Positions 62,918-64,000 of a stretch of DNA of 64,000 nt are shown here, in pieces. The DNA comes from DASQZK01 sp963809925 (GTDB taxonomy: Bacteria > Bacteroidota > Bacteroidia > Bacteroidales > GCA-2748055), in assembly GCA_963809925.1 (NCBI GenBank), contig CAWELH010000008.1:62001-126000 (forward strand), written 5' to 3'. The notes beneath the pieces were generated by a model. The model saw only the letters and a list, made by a program, of their open reading frames with translations. It had not been told where the DNA came from and searched no databases. A program made the translations under genes and the position numbers. Numbering within the stretch: position 1 is the stretch's first letter; each line of letters starts with the position of its first letter.

Positions 62918-64000
62918 TCAGAACTGATAACCGATGAACAACCCTATCGTATTCCTGTATGAATGGATATTTGTCTCCTTGGACATCCCGGTCCCAATGA
63001 GGTAGCGAGCTTCGGCACTCCAGTTCCCCTGCTTTACTCCTGCTCCCACCTGGATACCTTCTTCATACTTCCTGATGTCCGGAAGCGCCGTTTTTACCTC
63101 ATCATACTCCGAAGAGTAAATCACGGAATGAACCGACCTGTCGTTTGAGGTTTTAAGTGCCTTATTCACGAATACTCCTCCATTGAAATAATATCTAACA
63201 TGTTCTGTGGGAATGTAAAAGCGCAGCATTGTGGCAAGCGACAGACTTGAAAAAGTAAAGCGTGAATCGTTAATCTCATACCGTTCGGAGTTGTATTCAT
63301 TGAGATAATGAACTTTAATATCATATCCGGAATACAACAGTTCATTATAGATCGACATTTTTCCAAAATTCCGCGGAAAAACGACCTCAAACGACAAACC
63401 GCCAGCAACATCATTCGAAGCTGTGACACTCCCCTTTGCGAGATAATCATACTGGCTACCCTTGAAAGCGAAGGATGTATGCGTCATTCCCGCCAGGATA
63501 CCGAATTTTTCCGTGGCTCTCTCCACACCTTTCTGATATTCGGGAGAGGACACGGAAGAACTGTAGTATTCCAGGAAAATCGACTCCATATCTTCCTTGT
63601 TGTACTCCGCATGTTCCAGTACAGACATGATACCTGGGCAATCATGCAGATAATAATTAAGCTGGCCGCGGTATTTGTTATTTTCTTTTACCGTTGGCAC
63701 AGAAAGGTTATGCTGCGCAATAGCTTTGTGTAAATAACGCTTGTATATTAAAAGTTCAAAACTGCTATCCTGAAGGATGTAAAAATTGAATCGCTCATCG
63801 CCGTTTTTATATAAATAAAGGCTCTTTTCACCTCTGTACAGCACCTGCAGAAACACAGTCTGACGGCTGATCTGAAGTTCAGCGTCATAGGTCAGATGAC
63901 TAAGATCGCGGGGACTTGTTTCGACATCGACCGATGCACTGACATATATATCATTGCTCACACCAAAGCCCTGGATGTCTTCCGGTGAATAGGTTACCGG
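62918..64000 (-). CDS. Outer-membrane beta-barrel protein, N-terminus missing (partial)
   Basis: The frame is open to the right edge of the window; the bases before the GTG at 63961 continue in frame as VTYSPEDIQGFGVSNDIY, so the true start lies outside. The 361 visible residues begin with an extracytoplasmic region (VLYRGEKSLYLYKNGDERF, LSVPTVKENNKYRGQLNYY) and end in a barrel of alternating strands (TFSSLSLATMLRFYI near 255, YRNTIGLFIGYQF at the end, with terminal Phe). The PEDIQGFG motif is typical of a large family of Bacteroidota proteins of unknown role. Confidence 0.7.
   Translation of the reverse strand, partial: PVTYSPEDIQGFGVSNDIYVSASVDVETSPRDLSHLTYDAELQISRQTVFLQVLYRGEKSLYLYKNGDERFNFYILQDSSFELLIYKRYLHKAIAQHNLSVPTVKENNKYRGQLNYYLHDCPGIMSVLEHAEYNKEDMESIFLEYYSSSVSSPEYQKGVERATEKFGILAGMTHTSFAFKGSQYDYLAKGSVTASNDVAGGLSFEVVFPRNFGKMSIYNELLYSGYDIKVHYLNEYNSERYEINDSRFTFSSLSLATMLRFYIPTEHVRYYFNGGVFVNKALKTSNDRSVHSVIYSSEYDEVKTALPDIRKYEEGIQVGAGVKQGNWSAEARYLIGTGMSKETNIHSYRNTIGLFIGYQF

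Overview
The window looks like a chromosomal segment from an anaerobic or facultative member of the Bacteroidota (Bacteroidales/Marinilabiliales-like). The evidence is a type IX secretion C-terminal sorting domain, a GldB lipoprotein, the MurF-alanine racemase fusion, DUF1573 proteins, a TPR-SpoIIE phosphatase, a TolB-like protein with a C-terminal barrel, and several promoters of the Bacteroidota type (TTTG, 18-21 nt, TAnnTTTG). No rRNA, tRNA, CRISPR array, insertion sequence or phage gene was seen. The last bases of a membrane protein gene lie at the left edge, and a gene runs off the right edge.

Layout. 1-3.4 kb: partial membrane protein, GH31 lipoprotein, TIM-barrel sugar isomerase-like lipoprotein. 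3.5-7.2 kb: small stress-type genes (coiled-coil microprotein, dodecin, small membrane protein, HdeD-like, Dps), a beta-hydroxyacid dehydrogenase and a 2[4Fe-4S] ferredoxin. 7.3-18.6 kb: M20 amidohydrolase, half-size TauE/SafE and giant TolB-like barrel protein in one operon, then DUF1573, MeaB, TlpA-like thioredoxin and TPR-SpoIIE. 18.8-30.5 kb: T9SS cargo protein, gldB, outer-membrane barrel, nadE, Crp/Fnr regulator, ECF sigma with a probable anti-sigma, GT39 transferase, LpxL-like acyltransferase and an unusual glycosyltransferase. 30.5-41.5 kb: a GT2-GT4 fusion followed by housekeeping genes (murF-alr, tdk, rsmI, a YjjG-like phosphatase, dnaB, ispE), with a secreted protein carrying W-M repeats among them.

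41.5-61.7 kb is the main accessory region, a carbohydrate-catabolism locus around a DeoR-family regulator. Leftward are a class III aminotransferase, Gfo/Idh/MocA dehydrogenase, L-fucose-isomerase-like protein, FHS-type sugar permease, two paralogous secreted (alpha/alpha)-barrel proteins, a polysaccharide-deacetylase-like lipoprotein and a sugar-binding-fold lipoprotein. Rightward are a DhnA/LsrF-type class I aldolase, an FGGY kinase, a GH5-like hydrolase and a GH78 alpha-L-rhamnosidase. Together they suggest release of a deoxy-sugar such as rhamnose or fucose outside the cytoplasm, import by a permease (no SusC/SusD pair is present), then isomerase-kinase-aldolase breakdown with a non-standard aldolase family. 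An identical 11-bp element sits at both divergent promoters beside the regulator and is a good operator candidate. The window ends with an AAA+ ATPase behind a strong TTACGTA dyad and a truncated outer-membrane barrel gene.
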